Assembly (NCBI GenBank): GCA_016880395.1
Contig: JAEHDN010000178.1
Location: 1 to 8,563, forward strand
DNA from: Candidatus Eiseniibacteriota bacterium
GTDB lineage: Bacteria; Eisenbacteria; RBG-16-71-46; SZUA-252
DNA: 8,563 nucleotides
Direction of reading: 5' to 3'
Shown in pieces: positions 1 to 8,327 of the stretch. The notes under the pieces were generated by a model, which was not told where the DNA came from, did not search any database, and saw nothing but the letters and a program-made list of their open reading frames with translations. Numbering within the stretch: the first letter of the stretch is position 1; the number at the start of each line of letters is the position of its first letter. The position numbers and the translations under genes were made by a program.

Positions 1-1
1 G

Positions 2-2035
<2,034 letters not shown>

Positions 2036-2062
2036 CGCCGTGGCCTTCACGACCGAAGTCGC

Positions 2063-2066
2063 GAGG
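2063..2066 (+). promoter_or_regulatory. Probable ribosome binding site of folP
   Basis: GAGG lies 6 nt before GTG 2073 and 9 nt before GTG 2076, inside the short ftsH-folP gap. It is the only reasonable Shine-Dalgarno match near the candidate folP starts and is the reason for preferring 2073 over ATG 2094. Confidence 0.45.
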
Positions 2067-2072
2067 CGCTCT

Positions 2073-2990
2073 GTGGTGGCGCGTGCCCCGCTGATGTTCG
2101 CCCACCGGCTCGGCCGGTGGGACCTGGTCCGCATGCCCCGCGTGGTGGGCATCCTCAACGTGACCCCCGATTCCTTCTCGGACGGGGGTCGCTTCTTTGG
2201 TGTCGACGCGGCGATCGCACACTCGGAGCGGATGGTGGAGGACGGAGCCGACGCCTTGGACGTGGGGGGCCAGAGCACCCGGCCGGGCGCCGGTGAGCCG
2301 GTGGGGGCCGAGGAGGAATGGGCGCGGATCGGGCCGGTGCTGGCGGCCCTCGTGCGTCGATTCCCCGAGATTCCCCTGTCGGTCGACACGTATCGAGCCG
2401 AGGTGGCGCGCCGGGCGCTGGACGAGGGAGTGGCGATGATCAACGACGTCACCGGCCTCCTCCACGACGGAGCGCCCATGGCCGAGATCGCGGCCTCGAG
2501 CGGCGCGGGGCTCGTGCTGATGCACTCCCGGGGCGGCCCGCGTGGCTTTCACGCGAGATCGGAGTACGAGGATGTCGTGGGTGAGGTCCGTTGGTCGCTC
2601 TACGCCTCGATGCGAGAGGCGCTGATGCGGGGCGTGCGGGACGAGGCGATCGCGGTGGACCCCGGCATCGGCTTCTCGAAGCGGCCGGCACAGAGCATCG
2701 AGGTGCTCCGCGGCCTTCCGCGCTTGACCGATCTGGGCCGACCCCTGTACATCGGAGTGTCGCGGAAGTCGTTCCTCGGTGCGCTGACCGGGGAGCCCGT
2801 GGACGCACGGCTCGCCGCCGGCCTCGGCGCGACAGCCGCGGCCTACGGCCTGGGGGCGAGGATCTTTCGCACCCACGACGTGAAGGCGACCCGGGACGCG
2901 TTGACGCTGGCCGAGGCGCTGCTCGGCGACGGCGCCCCGGCGCTCGAGACGGCCCCCGAGGCGAGTGCCCCGAAGGAGATGCGCGCTTGA
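2073..2990 (+). CDS. folP: Dihydropteroate synthase
   Basis: Condenses 6-hydroxymethyl-dihydropterin pyrophosphate with p-aminobenzoate to form dihydropteroate, the sulfonamide-targeted step of folate synthesis, in the cytosol. With the start at 2073 (305 residues) the family motifs run in order: GILNVTPDSFSDGG 26-39, DVGGQSTRPGA 63-73 (usually GGEST), SVDTYRAEVA 103-112, MINDVTG 122-128, LMHSRGGP 149-156, DPGIGFSK 196-203, GVSRKSFLG 228-236 and RTHDV 266-270. The TIM barrel is therefore complete. The start is uncertain. GTG 2073 (or the adjacent GTG 2076) has a GAGG 6 nt upstream. ATG 2094 gives the family-typical N-terminus but has no good ribosome site and sits 4 bp before a 9-bp hairpin. 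GTG 2040 is 5 bp after the ftsH stop. The C-terminal tail after about residue 285 is Ala/Glu-rich. It is probably co-transcribed with ftsH and overlaps cdaA by 4 bp. Confidence 0.95.
   Translation: MVARAPLMFAHRLGRWDLVRMPRVVGILNVTPDSFSDGGRFFGVDAAIAHSERMVEDGADALDVGGQSTRPGAGEPVGAEEEWARIGPVLAALVRRFPEIPLSVDTYRAEVARRALDEGVAMINDVTGLLHDGAPMAEIAASSGAGLVLMHSRGGPRGFHARSEYEDVVGEVRWSLYASMREALMRGVRDEAIAVDPGIGFSKRPAQSIEVLRGLPRLTDLGRPLYIGVSRKSFLGALTGEPVDARLAAGLGATAAAYGLGARIFRTHDVKATRDALTLAEALLGDGAPALETAPEASAPKEMRA
2973..2978 (+). promoter_or_regulatory. Ribosome binding site of cdaA
   Basis: AAGGAG near the end of folP lies 8 nt before TTG 2987. This is ideal spacing and fixes the TTG as the cdaA start. An ATG at 2979 is in the folP frame and reads only Met-Arg-Ala before the folP stop, so it is not a competing start. 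Confidence 0.8.
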
Positions 2991-3787
2991 TCGAGATCCG
3001 CCCCCAGTTCCTCGTCGACTTGATCGACATCCTGGTCGTGGCGTTCCTGTTCTACAGGCTCTTCGCGATGATCAAGGGGACGCGCGCGGCCCAGATGTTC
3101 GTCGGACTCGTCTTCATCGTGATCGCGTCCATCGTCGCGCAGTGGTTCCGGCTGAACGCGCTCAACTGGATCATCGCCAGCCTGAAGACCGTCTGGGTGA
3201 TCCTGTTCGTGATCCTCTTTCAGCCCGAGCTGCGCGCGGTGCTGACCCACATCGGCCAGAACCGGCTGCTTCGAGCCCTCATCCGGGTCGGCGAGGGGGG
3301 CATGCTGAAGGAGATCCTGGGAGCGGTCGAGGAGATGAGCCGCGAGCGGCGCGGCGCCCTGATCGTGGTGGAGCGGGACATGGGGCTCCGCGACTACATC
3401 GAGACTGGGACGAAGCTCGACGCCACGGTGACGAAGGAGCTCCTCGAGACGATCTTCACCCCTCACTCGCCGCTCCACGACGGAGCGGTGGTGATCCGGG
3501 GGGATCAGATCGCGGCTGCGGGATGCATCCTGCCGCTGAGCCCCACGGCCGGGCTGTCGCCGCTGCTCGGCACGAGGCACAGGGCCGCGCTGGGGCTGGC
3601 CGAGGAGACGGATGCCTGCGTCTTCGTGGTGAGCGAGGAGACCGGCGCGATCTCGATCGCCTACAAGGGCGAGCTGAAGTGGAACCTCGACGAGGGCCAG
3701 CTTCGGAGCGAGCTCGCCGCCATCTTCAATCCGCGGCCGGAGGAGACCTCCGACGAGCCCGAGGAAGAGGTCGCGGCAGGGGCGTAG
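2987..3787 (+). CDS. cdaA: Membrane diadenylate cyclase CdaA (DacA family)
   Basis: Makes cyclic di-AMP from two ATP. This second messenger controls potassium and osmolyte transport and cell-wall homeostasis in many bacteria. The protein has 266 residues, normal for CdaA. Three N-terminal membrane helices span about 9-27, 35-53 and 61-79, ending in the family-typical FQPELR (78-83). A linker leads to the DAC domain at about 105-245, with the catalytic DGA motif at 165-167 (within PLHDGAVVI) and RHR at 197-199 (within GTRHRAA). The active site therefore looks intact. The C-terminus is acidic (EETSDEPEEE). The start is TTG 2987, which overlaps the folP stop as TTGA, supported by AAGGAG 8 nt upstream, so translation is probably coupled to folP. 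Its usual partners cdaR and glmM are not downstream; the next gene is convergent. Identity is firm from the motifs. Activity is inferred. Confidence 0.96.
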   Translation: MIEIRPQFLVDLIDILVVAFLFYRLFAMIKGTRAAQMFVGLVFIVIASIVAQWFRLNALNWIIASLKTVWVILFVILFQPELRAVLTHIGQNRLLRALIRVGEGGMLKEILGAVEEMSRERRGALIVVERDMGLRDYIETGTKLDATVTKELLETIFTPHSPLHDGAVVIRGDQIAAAGCILPLSPTAGLSPLLGTRHRAALGLAEETDACVFVVSEETGAISIAYKGELKWNLDEGQLRSELAAIFNPRPEETSDEPEEEVAAGA

Positions 3788-3804
3788 GCGGCTCGCTACG
3801 CCTT
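3779..3804. repeat. Inverted repeat joining two convergent stop codons
   Basis: GGCGTAG (3781-3787) and CTACGCC (3796-3802) are perfect 7-bp arms around an 8-nt loop. Two G-U pairs could extend the stem in plus-strand RNA. The left arm ends with the cdaA stop TAG and the right arm begins with the stop of the convergent HIT gene. A role as a weak bidirectional terminator or collision point is possible because no other space separates the two operons, but neither strand has a proper T-tract after the stem. Confidence 0.5.
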
Positions 3805-4221
3805 GCCGGCCAGGGCCCGCCCCAATCCAGCCCGGGTCCGTCGCAGGGCCACAGGACTCGATTCCTTCGCCAATGATGGATTCAGCTGTCCTTCGCGCGA
3901 GATCGGGACGAGATGGACGTGCGCGTGGGGGACGCCGAATCCCTCCACGACGAGGCCCACGCGAGGGACGCGAAAGTGACGCTCCATCCGCGATGCGAGA
4001 GCACGGGCGGCGAGAAACGTCCGGGCATAGAGGGCGCCCGGCAGCACGAACACCGACTCGTAGTGCTTCTTGGGGACGAGCAGCAGGTGGCCGGGGCGGA
4101 CGGGCCTGATGTCGAGGAAGGCGACGAACTCGCGGTTCTCCCATACCTTGTGGGAGGGGATCCGGCCGGCAGCGATCTCGCAGAAGACGCAGAACACCGG
4201 GGCCTTCTTGGCGCGAGGCAT
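3796..4221 (-). CDS. HIT-family (histidine triad) nucleotide-binding protein
   Basis: Small cytosolic protein of the histidine triad superfamily, whose members hydrolyse or transfer nucleoside phosphoramidates or dinucleoside polyphosphates. The protein has 141 residues. A Cys pair C11-x-x-C14 (CVFCEIAAGRIPS) and H53 are likely structural-zinc ligands, as in many bacterial HIT proteins. The core strand segment is RPGHLLLVPKKH (42-53). The triad HAHVHLV at 99-105 carries the catalytic histidine. ATG 4221 is chosen because AGGGGA lies 4 nt upstream and the N-terminus then matches the family. An upstream in-frame extension would overlap the PspC gene and looks non-coding. It is the last gene of the minus-strand operon, 8 bp after the PspC stop, and its own stop lies 8 bp from that of convergent cdaA. 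The exact substrate cannot be read from the sequence. Confidence 0.93.
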   Translation of the reverse strand: MPRAKKAPVFCVFCEIAAGRIPSHKVWENREFVAFLDIRPVRPGHLLLVPKKHYESVFVLPGALYARTFLAARALASRMERHFRVPRVGLVVEGFGVPHAHVHLVPISREGQLNPSLAKESSPVALRRTRAGLGRALAGKA

Positions 4222-4225
4222 CTCT

Positions 4226-4231
4226 TCCCCT
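4226..4231 (-). promoter_or_regulatory. Ribosome binding site of the HIT gene, overlapping the PspC stop
   Basis: On the minus strand AGGGGA begins inside the TAG stop codon of the PspC gene (4230-4232) and lies 4 nt before ATG 4221. The stop/ribosome-site overlap suggests coupled translation and supports the short HIT start. Confidence 0.6.
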
Positions 4232-4436
4232 ACCTCGAATCCGGCCCGGGCATGACCAGCCACAGGAGCAGGTACACGAGCGTCCCCGGGAACGCGATGC
4301 TCAGGATCGAGAGGATCACATAGGCGACTCTCACCCGTCCGGCGGGCCAGCCGAAGTACTCGGCGATCCCGCCGCACACGCCGGCGATCATCCGGTCCTG
4401 CGACCGCCGGAACACCTTGCGCGTCTCATCGGCCAT
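4230..4436 (-). CDS. PspC-domain membrane mini-protein
   Basis: A 68-residue protein made of little more than a PspC domain, the fold of phage-shock protein C, an inner-membrane regulator of envelope stress. The segment RSQDRMIAGVCGGIAEYFG (11-29) is the family signature, with the amphipathic start and CGG turn. It is followed by a long hydrophobic region about 36-63 that can make one or two membrane passes (a Pro-Gly at 50-51 breaks it), then a short polar tail. Many bacteria carry such stand-alone PspC proteins unlinked to pspA or pspB, and none of those genes is visible here. ATG 4436 has AGGAGG 5 nt upstream. It sits 11 bp after the glycosyltransferase stop and 8 bp before the HIT start, within a four-gene operon that begins with an exported M16-like protein. 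An envelope-stress or membrane-integrity role is inferred from the domain only. Confidence 0.92.
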   Translation of the reverse strand: MADETRKVFRRSQDRMIAGVCGGIAEYFGWPAGRVRVAYVILSILSIAFPGTLVYLLLWLVMPGPDSR

Positions 4437-4441
4437 CCCAC

Positions 4442-4447
4442 CCTCCT
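4442..4447 (-). promoter_or_regulatory. Ribosome binding site of the PspC gene
   Basis: A perfect AGGAGG on the minus strand directly follows the TAG stop of the glycosyltransferase gene (4448-4450) and lies 5 nt before ATG 4436. It is the strongest ribosome site inside this operon and suggests the small protein is made at a higher level than its upstream neighbour. Confidence 0.75.
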
Positions 4448-5440
4448 CTACGAGCGTCCCGGCGCGGCACGTGCCGCGGCCGGCGGGCCCAGCCTACCCT
4501 TCAGATAGCCGGACAGGTACGCAAGATCGTATGCCATCTTGAGCGTCGGCACCCCGACCAGGGCTTCGGTGACGGAGAGCCGGCCCGCGCCCCGCCTGCC
4601 CTGCGTCGCCGCGAAGAGAGCCACGCCGAGACCCAGCGCCCACCACGCCGCCCTCACCCAGAACCCGGCCACGAAGAGCAGGAGCGCCATGGCGTATTTC
4701 GCCGCAATCGTCGCGTAGAACCAGCCCTGAACGCGCGACTCCCCGTCCCCGATCCCGAACCGGCGATGCTGGTGGACGAACGCACGCAGGTTCCCCCGCG
4801 GACGCCACCGGACCACGGCATCGGGCGCGAATGCGAAGAGGCAACCCGCCTCCTTGAGGGCCAGCGCGAACGGCGTGTCCTCGTTGTGCCAAAGAGCCTC
4901 GTCGAAGCCGCCGATCCGCTCGAAGGCAGCTCGTCGGAACGCCACGGATCGCGTGGATGGCAGGAAGCGCTCGAGATCGACCTCCTCGAGGCGTGGCGCG
5001 GAGACCACGCCGGCGGCCCGCTCGAACCAGGTCTCGCCCTGCGGGCGGTAGAAGCCGGCGACCACGTCCACGGCGGGATCGTCGTCGAAGGGTCGCGTGA
5101 TCCGGTCGAGCCACTCGCGGTCGACGTCGACACCGGCGTCGGTGCATGCAATCACGCCGAAACGCGCGGCGCGCACGGCGGCGTTCCGCCCCACGCTTCG
5201 ATTCCCGGGCGCCACCAGCACCCGGACGCGCGCCTCGGAGCCGGCGCGGGCGCGCAGGCGCTCGAGTGTCCCGTCGGTGGAGCCGCCGTCGGCGATCACC
5301 ACGTCGTCGGGCGCGCGCGATCCCGAGAGGAGCGAGTCGAGGAGCCGGTCGATGGAGCCCGCTTCGTCCCGTACGGTCGCGATCACCGTAACCGGCTCGC
5401 GGCCGCCGGGCACCCGAGGCTCCGGCTCACGGCTCGGCAC
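4448..5440 (-). CDS. Family 2 glycosyltransferase with C-terminal membrane segment
   Basis: Probably transfers a sugar from a nucleotide-sugar donor to a lipid or envelope polysaccharide acceptor at the cytosolic face of the membrane. The protein has 330 residues with a GT-A fold: the N-terminal strand VTVIATVRDEAGSI 17-30, nucleotide-binding VIADGGSTDGT 48-58, GNRSVGRNAAVRAA 79-92, the metal-binding DxD-like segment TDAGVD 100-105, and an acceptor-side NED at 186-188 within the GGFDEALWHNED block. The C-terminal part has hydrophobic stretches at about 246-280, which should anchor it in the membrane. The start is GTG 5440, only 1 bp after the stop of the M16-like gene and with just a weak ribosome site (GGCTGG), so translation is probably coupled by reinitiation. 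It is followed by the PspC gene after 11 bp. Donor and acceptor cannot be told from the sequence. Confidence 0.93.
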   Translation of the reverse strand: MPSREPEPRVPGGREPVTVIATVRDEAGSIDRLLDSLLSGSRAPDDVVIADGGSTDGTLERLRARAGSEARVRVLVAPGNRSVGRNAAVRAARFGVIACTDAGVDVDREWLDRITRPFDDDPAVDVVAGFYRPQGETWFERAAGVVSAPRLEEVDLERFLPSTRSVAFRRAAFERIGGFDEALWHNEDTPFALALKEAGCLFAFAPDAVVRWRPRGNLRAFVHQHRRFGIGDGESRVQGWFYATIAAKYAMALLLFVAGFWVRAAWWALGLGVALFAATQGRRGAGRLSVTEALVGVPTLKMAYDLAYLSGYLKGRLGPPAAARAAPGRS

Positions 5441-5441
5441 G

Positions 5442-8189
5442 CTACCAGCCGCCGGGTCTTGTTTCCGTGATCGTGTAGGGCTGCCGGTTGAACTGGTCCT
5501 TTTCGAAGTAGGTCACCCCGATGCGCTGTAGGTCCTCGGCCGTGACCGCGTCGATGCGAACCGGCAGGGTAAGCGGGTACTCCGTCCCCAGGCCGAACAC
5601 TTCGGCTCGACCCCACTGAAACGCGCGGGACGTGTTGGAGCCCAGGAGGCTGAGGTAGGTCCCCGCGGCGTGCACCTTCGCGAAGCGGAGCGTGTCGGCC
5701 TCCTCGCCGATCATCGGATAGAAGGCCACCTTCTTGAACTGACGGAAGAGGAGCTTCACGCCATCCTCCTCGATCATCGGCCCGGCGATGGTCACGGATG
5801 CGATGAGCGGCGATTCGTCGATGGCCTGCGAGACCGTGGAGGAGGAGCTCTTGAACGTTGCCGTGTTGGAATTCATGAATTGCTCGAACCACCCCCGCGG
5901 TCCGCCCAGGAGAGAGTTGACGACGTAGAGTACCGGAACGTCGCGGCTGCGCGCCGGGGGCCCGTTGAACGCGAGATTCACCGTCACGTCGCTTCCCGCG
6001 CCCAGCTCCCACTTCTCCCGGAAGCCCTCGAAGGGAGGCTCCCTGGGCGCGGCAGGCGGCTGGAACGGTTGGCTCGAAATGTCCCGAAAAGCCTCGTCCA
6101 CGACCGGCCCCACCTCGGAGGGGACGATGTCGCCGAAGACGGCGACCACCAGGTTCCCGCGCACGACGAAGGTCCGGTACCAGTTCTCGATCGTGTCATG
6201 CGGCATCCCGAGCAGGTTGAGCCGTGTCCCGAGGGCCGGGAGGCGGTAGCCGCTGACCCGATACTTGGTCGGGAAGATCGCCCACGAGCGCTGCGCGGCC
6301 TCATTGTCGGCCCACGTGGTGAGCGCATCCAGAACGTAGAGCCGCGTCGCGTCCACGGTGACGCTGTCGAGATCGGGATGCGCGAACATCGCGCCCAGCC
6401 GCCCGACCGCGTCCTTCCACCCGCTCGTGGGCACCGAAAGGGAGATGCCCCACATGTCCTTGTCCTGATACGACTGGAACCGGCCCAAATCCCCGAGCGA
6501 ATGGCGGTACGCGGCCGATGCCTTGCGATCGGCGCTCGTGAGAAGCGTCTCTCGCAGCAGGGATGTCACGCCGTTGTTCTTGTCGCTCTCGTAGCGCACC
6601 CCGCCGGCGAGGTAGATCGCCACGGTCACGACCGGCACGCTGCGATCCTGGCTGGTCAGGAGCCGGAGTCCGCCCCCGAGCGTCGTGCGCTCGACGCGGC
6701 CGCGTCCGAGATCGGCCGGACCGGTCGGGATCTTCGCGAGCGGGGCGTCGATCCGCTGGCGGCGCTGCTGCTCCGTGCTCTGCGTGACCTTGGGCCCCTT
6801 GCCGTACGCCGCCTGGCTGATCCCGATCTTCTCCTTGATCCTGCCCTCGAAGCCCTCGCGGGCGCCAAGACTGTCCGCTGTGGTGCTCGGCATCATCTCG
6901 ACGATGGCGGCGTGGTCGAGATCGAGATACTGCGCGGCGACGCCCGCGAGGTCCTCGGGGCGAAGAGCGCGCAGGCGGTCGAAATACACCTCGTCGGATC
7001 CTGGCTTGCCACGGAGCACGGCCAGGGCCGTCGCGCGCGCGAGGCCGGTCATGTCCGAGCCCAGGAAGCCCTCGCGGCTGACGACGACGGCCATCGCGTC
7101 GTCCAGCTCCCGCTGCGACATCGGCGCCGTACGTACCTGGGCCAGGAACGAGATGAGGGCACCCTCCGCATCCTTGACGCGCGCCGGATCGACGCGACCC
7201 GAGAGGGCGAACATGCCGCCGTCCACCTCGAACGAGGGCTGCGCTGTGAGGTTGATGAAGGCGTCGCTTCCCTCGACCGGGTGCGTCCTGAAGCGCGACT
7301 GCGCCCCTTCGACGAGCGCGGCCAAGAACACGTCGAGCGCGAGCGCGTCGGCGCTTCCCCACGCCGGTGCGCGGAACCCCACGGCGATGGCGGACCCGGC
7401 CGCTTCGGGGGGGGCCTGCTCGAAGGAGATCTTGGTGGTGGGAAGTCCCTTCGACTGCGTCTTGGGATGGGACGGGGCCTTGCCCTGCGGCATGGACGCG
7501 AACGCGGTCTCGATCTGCCCCGGCACCTCGCTGGGATCGACGTCGCCCACAACGACGAGCAGGAGGTTCTCGGAGACGTAGTGCGTCTTGTAGTAGCGCA
7601 CAACCAGCGGCATCGTGATCCCGCCCATTTCCATCTCAGGCACGATGACGGGCGCGGCCATCGGGGACCCGCTCCACAAGGCCTCCCGCACCGGACTGTT
7701 GGCGGCCGCCTCGGTCTGCGCCAGAGCGATCCTGGACCGGTCGCGGGCGCCGTTGACCGCCGGTGCCAGGTCGTGCGTGTCCAGCTTGGGCTGCGTCACG
7801 ATCTCGCCGAGGAGATCGGCCCCCGCCTTGAAGTAGCGCGCCGGGAGAGTGATCTGGATCATCGAGTAGTCGTAGCCGACCTCGCTCCCGAACGTTCCAC
7901 CGTAGAGCGCGACTTCCTTCTGGATCTCTTCGGCCGGCCGCTTCCGCGTCGCGCGGAGTATCAGCCTCTGGAGGACGGTGGCCGCTCCGCGCTCGGTTCG
8001 TGATTCGTCACGGGAACCACTCTTGATCCAGGCCTGGATCGAGACCATCGGCCGGGTGCGGTTCTCGCGAACGACGAGGGTGCTCTTGTTGGCCAGGGTT
8101 CGGACGGGGGTGGGTGCGGCGAAGGCCGGGAGCGCCCCGACCACGAGAGCGATGAGAAGGAGCGGGGCGAAACGGAACGGCTGGCGCAT
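5442..8189 (-). CDS. Exported M16-family (insulinase-like) protein lacking both zinc motifs
   Basis: A 915-residue secreted or periplasmic protein with two tandem M16 repeats. A signal peptide spans 1-24 (basic start, core LLLIALVVGAL, cut after AFA) with no lipobox. Repeat 1 spans about 28-460, including the typical NLLLVVVGDVDPSEV (208-222). Repeat 2 spans about 500-915, including GNLVVAVFGDIVPSEV and near the end SNTSRAFQWGR plus RIDAVTAEDLQRI, all family-typical. At the positions of the zinc/catalytic HxxEH the protein reads TVLQR (71-75) and SLLRE (543-547), so neither repeat should bind zinc or cut peptides. M16B enzymes often work as an active subunit with an inactive partner, so this may be the partner or a chaperone-like binder. 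No active partner is in the window. ATG 8189 is chosen because it starts the signal peptide and has AGGAGG 11 nt upstream; an in-frame GTG at 8219 has no ribosome site. It is the first gene of the four-gene minus-strand operon. Confidence 0.93.
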   Translation of the reverse strand: MRQPFRFAPLLLIALVVGALPAFAAPTPVRTLANKSTLVVRENRTRPMVSIQAWIKSGSRDESRTERGAATVLQRLILRATRKRPAEEIQKEVALYGGTFGSEVGYDYSMIQITLPARYFKAGADLLGEIVTQPKLDTHDLAPAVNGARDRSRIALAQTEAAANSPVREALWSGSPMAAPVIVPEMEMGGITMPLVVRYYKTHYVSENLLLVVVGDVDPSEVPGQIETAFASMPQGKAPSHPKTQSKGLPTTKISFEQAPPEAAGSAIAVGFRAPAWGSADALALDVFLAALVEGAQSRFRTHPVEGSDAFINLTAQPSFEVDGGMFALSGRVDPARVKDAEGALISFLAQVRTAPMSQRELDDAMAVVVSREGFLGSDMTGLARATALAVLRGKPGSDEVYFDRLRALRPEDLAGVAAQYLDLDHAAIVEMMPSTTADSLGAREGFEGRIKEKIGISQAAYGKGPKVTQSTEQQRRQRIDAPLAKIPTGPADLGRGRVERTTLGGGLRLLTSQDRSVPVVTVAIYLAGGVRYESDKNNGVTSLLRETLLTSADRKASAAYRHSLGDLGRFQSYQDKDMWGISLSVPTSGWKDAVGRLGAMFAHPDLDSVTVDATRLYVLDALTTWADNEAAQRSWAIFPTKYRVSGYRLPALGTRLNLLGMPHDTIENWYRTFVVRGNLVVAVFGDIVPSEVGPVVDEAFRDISSQPFQPPAAPREPPFEGFREKWELGAGSDVTVNLAFNGPPARSRDVPVLYVVNSLLGGPRGWFEQFMNSNTATFKSSSSTVSQAIDESPLIASVTIAGPMIEEDGVKLLFRQFKKVAFYPMIGEEADTLRFAKVHAAGTYLSLLGSNTSRAFQWGRAEVFGLGTEYPLTLPVRIDAVTAEDLQRIGVTYFEKDQFNRQPYTITETRPGGW

Positions 8190-8200
8190 GCGAGACGTGT

Positions 8201-8206
8201 CCTCCT
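8201..8206 (-). promoter_or_regulatory. Ribosome binding site of the M16-like gene
   Basis: A perfect AGGAGG on the minus strand lies 11 nt before ATG 8189. The spacing is slightly long. It lies downstream of the alternative GTG at 8219 and so supports 8189 as the true start. Confidence 0.65.
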
Positions 8207-8215
8207 GGATGACGG

Positions 8216-8231
8216 CCACCGAAAACGGTGG
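8216..8231 (-). repeat. Short leader hairpin upstream of the M16 ribosome site
   Basis: Perfect 6-bp inverted repeat CCACCG / CGGTGG with a four-base loop that reads TTTT on the minus strand. It ends 9 nt before the AGGAGG of the M16-like gene. It could be a leader stem, an operator or chance; a 6-bp GC-rich stem in this base composition is not rare. Confidence 0.4.
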
Positions 8232-8243
8232 TAACTCTACCTC

Positions 8244-8268
8244 ATCGGGGCGAAAGATCGGGGCGAAA
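8244..8268. repeat. 12-bp direct repeat in tandem (period 13)
   Basis: ATCGGGGCGAAA occurs at 8244-8255 and again at 8257-8268, separated by one G. The pair lies between the cold-shock gene terminator and the start of the M16 gene, where the operon promoter is expected. It could be a paired operator or a slippage duplication. Confidence 0.7.
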
Positions 8269-8302
8269 TACGAGCCCCGGCGGGAGATCCCGTCGGGGCT
8301 CG
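8266..8302 (-). terminator. Intrinsic terminator of the cold-shock gene
   Basis: A near-perfect 15-bp inverted repeat has arms at 8271-8285 and 8288-8302. There is one imperfect position (8280/8293), and AGAT or its complement forms the effective loop. It begins 25 bp after the stop of the cold-shock gene. In the minus direction the stem is followed by TATTTCG, a short T-rich run; in the plus direction no T-run follows. It therefore fits termination of minus-strand transcripts and isolates the cold-shock gene from the M16 operon. Confidence 0.8.
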
Positions 8303-8327
8303 CAGATGCGGCGATGACTACGGCGCG

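Noticed and set aside
2843..4144. A 433-codon minus-strand frame over cdaA and the HIT gene
   Set aside because: It overlaps motif-confirmed cdaA on one strand and the real HIT frame on the other. It is Arg/Pro-rich with no domain pattern.
4222..4377. A 52-residue N-terminal extension of the HIT protein
   Set aside because: It would overlap most of the well-supported PspC gene in another frame and has Arg-rich shadow composition. ATG 4221 has its own ribosome site and gives the usual HIT length.
5670..8003. A 777-codon open frame on the plus strand opposite the M16-like gene
   Set aside because: It is antisense to a gene with clear M16 repeats and a signal peptide. Its translation is His/Arg/Gly-rich low complexity, typical of a GC-rich shadow frame, with no recognisable domain.
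8190..8219. A ten-residue longer start (GTG 8219) for the M16-like protein
   Set aside because: The GTG has no ribosome site, lies within a hairpin and would place extra polar residues before the signal peptide. AGGAGG lies downstream of it and serves ATG 8189.
8234..8262. A sigma-70 promoter for the M16 operon (TAGAGT as -10)
   Set aside because: No -35-like hexamer occurs at 16-18 bp spacing, and the -10 match is only 4 of 6. It is too weak to annotate.
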